A stretch of DNA of 64,000 bases from Paracoccus denitrificans (GTDB lineage: Bacteria; Pseudomonadota; Alphaproteobacteria; Rhodobacterales; Rhodobacteraceae): the NCBI RefSeq assembly GCF_900100045.1, contig NZ_FNEA01000010.1, positions 118,679 through 182,678 on the forward strand, given 5' to 3'. Shown one piece after another: positions 60,413-64,000 of the stretch. Position numbers and translations under genes: made by a program. The notes below the pieces were generated by a model. It was not told the origin of the DNA, did no database searches, and worked only from the letters and a program-made list of their open reading frames with translations. Within the stretch, counting starts at the first letter, position 1; the number at the start of each line of letters is the position of its first letter.

Positions 60413-61500
60413 CACCCGATCCGACCGAGCGCATAAGGCGGATCGTGCATGTGGACATGGACGCCTTCTATGCCTCGGTCGAGCAGCGCGACGACCCGGC
60501 CCTGCGCGGCAAGCCCGTCGCCGTGGGCGGCATCCAGCGCGGCGTCGTGGCGGCGGCCAGCTACGAGGCGCGGCGCTATGGCGTGCGCTCGGCCATGCCC
60601 TCGATGCGGGCGATGCGGCTTTGTCCCGACCTGATCTTCGTGAAGCCGCGCTTCGACGTCTATCGTGCCGTCAGCCAGCAGGTCCGCGCGATCTTTGCCG
60701 AATACACCCCGCTGGTCGAGCCGCTGTCGCTGGACGAAGCCTATCTGGACCTGACCGACCACCTGAACGGCTCGACCGCCACCCGCATCGCCAAGGAGAT
60801 CCGGGCGCGCATCCGCGAGGCGACCGGGCTGACCGCCTCGGCCGGGGTCAGCTACAACAAGTTCCTGGCCAAGCTGGCCTCGGACCAGCGCAAGCCCGAC
60901 GGGCTGTTCGTGATCCCGCCCGAGGCGGGGGCAGAGTTCGTGCAGGGCCTGCCCATCGGCCGCTTCCACGGTATCGGCCCGGCCACGGCGGCGCGGATGG
61001 AGGCGCATGGCATCCTGACCGGCGCCGACCTTGCCCGGCAGAGCCTGGATTTCCTGACCGCGCGCTTTGGCAAGTCGGGTGCCTATTACTGGAATATTTC
61101 CCGCGGCATCGACACGCGCGAGGTCAAGCCGGACCGCATCCGCAAGAGCATCGGCGCCGAGAACACCTATTTCGAGGATCTGCGCGACATTGCTGCGGCG
61201 CATGAGGCGCTGGCGGTGCTGGCCGACAAGGTCTGGCGCCACACGACCACGGCTGCCCTGCGCGGGCGGACGGTGACGCTGAAGGTGAAATACGGCGATT
61301 TCCGCCAGATCACCCGGGCGCGATCCCTGCCGCGCGCCGTCGAGAGCCGCGACGAAATGCTGGAAATGGCCTGCGAATTGCTGGCGCCGGTCTTTGCCGA
61401 TCCGCATGGCGTGCGGCTGCTGGGCATCACCCTGTCGGGACTGGAGGAGGCGCGGCAGGACGAGCCGCCGCGCCAGCTGGGCCTGTTCGATCAGGCGTAA
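60409..61500 (+). CDS. dinB: DinB, DNA polymerase IV
   Basis: A 363-aa Y-family translesion polymerase. Active-site motifs VDMDAFYASVEQ (D16) and SLDEAYLD (D109/E110), SAGVSYNKFLAKLASDQRKPDG, the helix-hairpin-helix segment FHGIGPATAARMEAHG and a C-terminal QLGLFD clamp-binding motif are all present. It copies past damaged bases with low fidelity. It overlaps ygfZ at its start and, by 10 bp, the convergent DUF533 gene at its end. Confidence 0.95.
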   Translation: MTPDPTERIRRIVHVDMDAFYASVEQRDDPALRGKPVAVGGIQRGVVAAASYEARRYGVRSAMPSMRAMRLCPDLIFVKPRFDVYRAVSQQVRAIFAEYTPLVEPLSLDEAYLDLTDHLNGSTATRIAKEIRARIREATGLTASAGVSYNKFLAKLASDQRKPDGLFVIPPEAGAEFVQGLPIGRFHGIGPATAARMEAHGILTGADLARQSLDFLTARFGKSGAYYWNISRGIDTREVKPDRIRKSIGAENTYFEDLRDIAAAHEALAVLADKVWRHTTTAALRGRTVTLKVKYGDFRQITRARSLPRAVESRDEMLEMACELLAPVFADPHGVRLLGITLSGLEEARQDEPPRQLGLFDQA

Positions 61501-62438
61501 AGGTTGATGACGCCGACCTTCTGGTGGATGCCGTTCACCGTCTCCTTGTCGAGCCCCAGGCCTTCGGCAAGCGCGTGCAGGTATTCGGCCTCCTTGCGGT
61601 TGTCGAACTCGATCGCCATCAGCGACATCAGATAGACCTGCGGGCCGAAGCCCTGCGGCACCTCGCGCGCCAGGGCCGCGGCATCGACCGGCGCCGCCAT
61701 CTGCTCGCGGATGAAGGCGCGCTCTTCGTCGTCGAGTTCGCCGAATTCCGACATCAGCTTGGTCTTTTCGTTCTCGTCGATCTCGCCGTCGGATTTCGCG
61801 GCCTGGATCATCGCCTTCAGCATCAGCCCGGCCAGCGCGTTCTGTTCCGGGGTGGGGGCGGTCGTGGGCTCGTCGCCGCTGGCCAGCGCCTCGTTGAACA
61901 GCTCGCCGAAGCTGGCGTCGTTCTGCGGCTGGGCGTCCTTTTGCGCCAGCCCGCCGCCTTGCGGAGCCTGGCCCTGATGCGCGCCGCGCCCGCCCAGCAG
62001 ATCGCCCAGCATGCCGCCAAGCCCGCCTGCGGCCGCGCCGCCCAGGATCCCGCCAAGCCCGCCGCCCGAACCCGAGCTGCCGCGCGATCCCGTCAACTGG
62101 TCCAGCAGCCCGCCCAACCCGCCTTGCGCCGTGCCGGCATGGCGGGGCGAGTGCGATCCGCCATAGGGCGCGCCGCCGCCAACGACGACGGCCCCGCCGC
62201 CCGCGCCGCCCGAACGGCCGCCGAGCACCTGGCCCAGCATGTCGCCCAGCCCGCCCGAGCCGGTCGAGCGATTGCCGGCCCCGGCCGTGTTGTTGCCGAA
62301 GAGCTCGTCGAGCAGCCCGCCCGACCCACGCCCGCCGCCGGATTGCGGCCGGTTCTGGGCGTTCTTCATCATGGTTCCGATCCCCTTGGCCAGCATGACG
62401 CCGGCCGCGACGCGGGCGAGGGATTTCATCAGGCTCAT
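61491..62438 (-). CDS. DUF533/TerB-like protein with glycine-rich linker
   Basis: A 315-aa protein: N-terminal helix (MSLMKSLARVAAGVMLAKG), a glycine/serine-rich low-complexity region (about residues 33-165; GSGGLLDELFGNN and GGLGGILGGAAAGGLGGMLG recur) and a C-terminal TerB/DUF533 helical domain (about 185-315: AMIQAAKSDGEIDENEKTKL, an EF-hand-like acidic loop). E. coli YebE is a related inner-membrane protein of unknown function. The ATG at 62438 was chosen because upstream codons have no domain. Divergent from tuf and convergent with dinB. Confidence 0.82.
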   Translation of the reverse strand: MSLMKSLARVAAGVMLAKGIGTMMKNAQNRPQSGGGRGSGGLLDELFGNNTAGAGNRSTGSGGLGDMLGQVLGGRSGGAGGGAVVVGGGAPYGGSHSPRHAGTAQGGLGGLLDQLTGSRGSSGSGGGLGGILGGAAAGGLGGMLGDLLGGRGAHQGQAPQGGGLAQKDAQPQNDASFGELFNEALASGDEPTTAPTPEQNALAGLMLKAMIQAAKSDGEIDENEKTKLMSEFGELDDEERAFIREQMAAPVDAAALAREVPQGFGPQVYLMSLMAIEFDNRKEAEYLHALAEGLGLDKETVNGIHQKVGVINLYA

Positions 62439-62557
62439 CTCGTTACTCCGAAAGGGTTGCGACCGCCCGGCCAGGCAGCCTTGTCTGCGCAATTCCAACG
62501 TATTCGCCGGGTTCCGGTTCCACTGCCACAGGCCCTGCGGCAAAGGCCCGGGCGCCC

Positions 62558-62584
62558 TTGATTTTTCCCCGGCACGATTATAAG
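62558..62584 (+). promoter_or_regulatory. Probable tuf promoter
   Basis: TTGATT (62558-62563) and TATAAG (62579-62584) lie at 15-bp spacing, followed about 60 bp later by the tuf start. The spacing is short, so the exact boxes are uncertain. The rest of the 205-bp gap shows nothing else I can support. Confidence 0.45.
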
Positions 62585-62646
62585 TCGCGGCGGATGTTTC
62601 ACGACGGGGGCTGTCGCGCGGGTGGCCCCCCCGATAGGAGGCCATG

Positions 62647-63801
<1,155 letters not shown>

Positions 63802-63822
<21 letters not shown>

Positions 63823-63896
63823 TCCGTCAGGATCACGGAAGGGTCCCGAGACGCGCTGCAAGCTCCGTGTCGAAGATCCTGAAGTGATCCGTCAGG
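63802..63896 (+). repeat. tuf: 30-bp duplication of the tuf 3' end
   Basis: The sequence from 63802 to 63831 (end of tuf, stop codon and 9 bp) is repeated perfectly at 63867-63896, 65 bp apart. It begins GTGTCGAAGATCCTGAAGTG. The copy carries the last tuf codons and stop without the gene, consistent with past recombination between tuf copies. Confidence 0.9.
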
Positions 63897-63900
63897 GGCG

Positions 63901-63915
63901 GCGGCCCAAGGCCGC
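63901..63915 (+). terminator. Small hairpin after tuf
   Basis: GCGGCC (63901-63906) pairs with GGCCGC (63910-63915) over 3 nt, before the main terminator. Confidence 0.35.
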
Positions 63916-63965
63916 GGCCCCGCCGGGGACCATCCGGTGATCCCGCAAGGGATATCGCGATGACA

Positions 63966-63989
63966 GGGCCGCTCCAAAAGGAGCGGCCC
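63966..63989 (+). terminator. Strong terminator after tuf
   Basis: GGGCCGCTCC (63966-63975) and GGAGCGGCCC (63980-63989) form a perfect 10-bp stem with an AAAA loop, followed by TTGCC. Near the window end, 143 bp past the tuf stop. Confidence 0.8.
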
Positions 63990-64000
63990 TTGCCGTTGGC

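Noticed and set aside
63823..64000. tRNA(Trp) or secE, often found after tuf
   Set aside because: I read the sequence to the window end and see only the repeat and hairpins, no cloverleaf or coding start.

Overview
The window is high-GC DNA packed with overlapping genes. Protein sequences and gene order point to an alphaproteobacterium of the Rhodobacterales, most likely Paracoccus or a close relative: a fused PhaA/PhaB antiporter subunit, a ybgC-tolQRAB-pal-cpoB-tilS-ftsH run, a five-step hut pathway with HutF and HutG, and a typical alphaproteobacterial EF-Tu. This placement rests on family recognition, not on a database search. I see no insertion sequence, prophage, CRISPR array, tRNA or rRNA. 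The content is core chromosome plus catabolic clusters.

Layout. 1-881: end of an adenylate-forming (F390-synthetase-like) enzyme. 997-5555: a LacI-type regulator divergent from an NCS2 nucleobase permease, an ATZ/TRZ-type amidohydrolase and a TSUP exporter, with two matching CG-centred operators between them. 5683-9344: a convergent cluster with an NCS1 permease, a cytoplasmic Asp/Glu/hydantoin racemase, a secreted racemase-like protein lacking both catalytic cysteines, and a divergent FadR-type GntR regulator with twin TGTTAACA sites. A 14-bp stem lies between the two clusters. 9398-19297: an unknown gene, then the Tol-Pal envelope operon, tilS and ftsH. 19379-23465: a tiny membrane peptide, chorismate mutase, and a ruvC-ruvA-htpX-ruvB-thioesterase operon. 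23590-29798: a Pha/Mrp Na+(K+)/H+ antiporter operon. 29849-34745: dapA, a lytic transglycosylase, an EamA transporter and suhB.

34814-47492 is a complete histidine-utilisation locus: hutC and hutF on the minus strand; hutI, hutH, hutG, a class III CoA-transferase, an acyl-CoA dehydrogenase, hutU and a polar amino-acid ABC transporter on the plus strand. HutH, HutU, HutI, HutF and HutG would take histidine to glutamate, ammonia and formate. The CoA-transferase and acyl-CoA dehydrogenase overlap each other and sit directly upstream of hutU. They are not part of any textbook hut pathway. My leading hypothesis is that they feed imidazolepropionate, through its CoA thioester, into urocanate. This is the most interesting lead in the window.

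47708-64000: an old-yellow-enzyme reductase, a patatin, a CNNM/CBS membrane protein, OxyR (both redox cysteines present), a TonB-ExbD-ExbB set beside a siderophore-interacting ferric reductase, a class V aminotransferase, an MsbA-like exporter overlapping ygfZ and dinB, a glycine-rich DUF533 protein, and tuf. The last 30 bp of the tuf region is duplicated just downstream, before a strong terminator.
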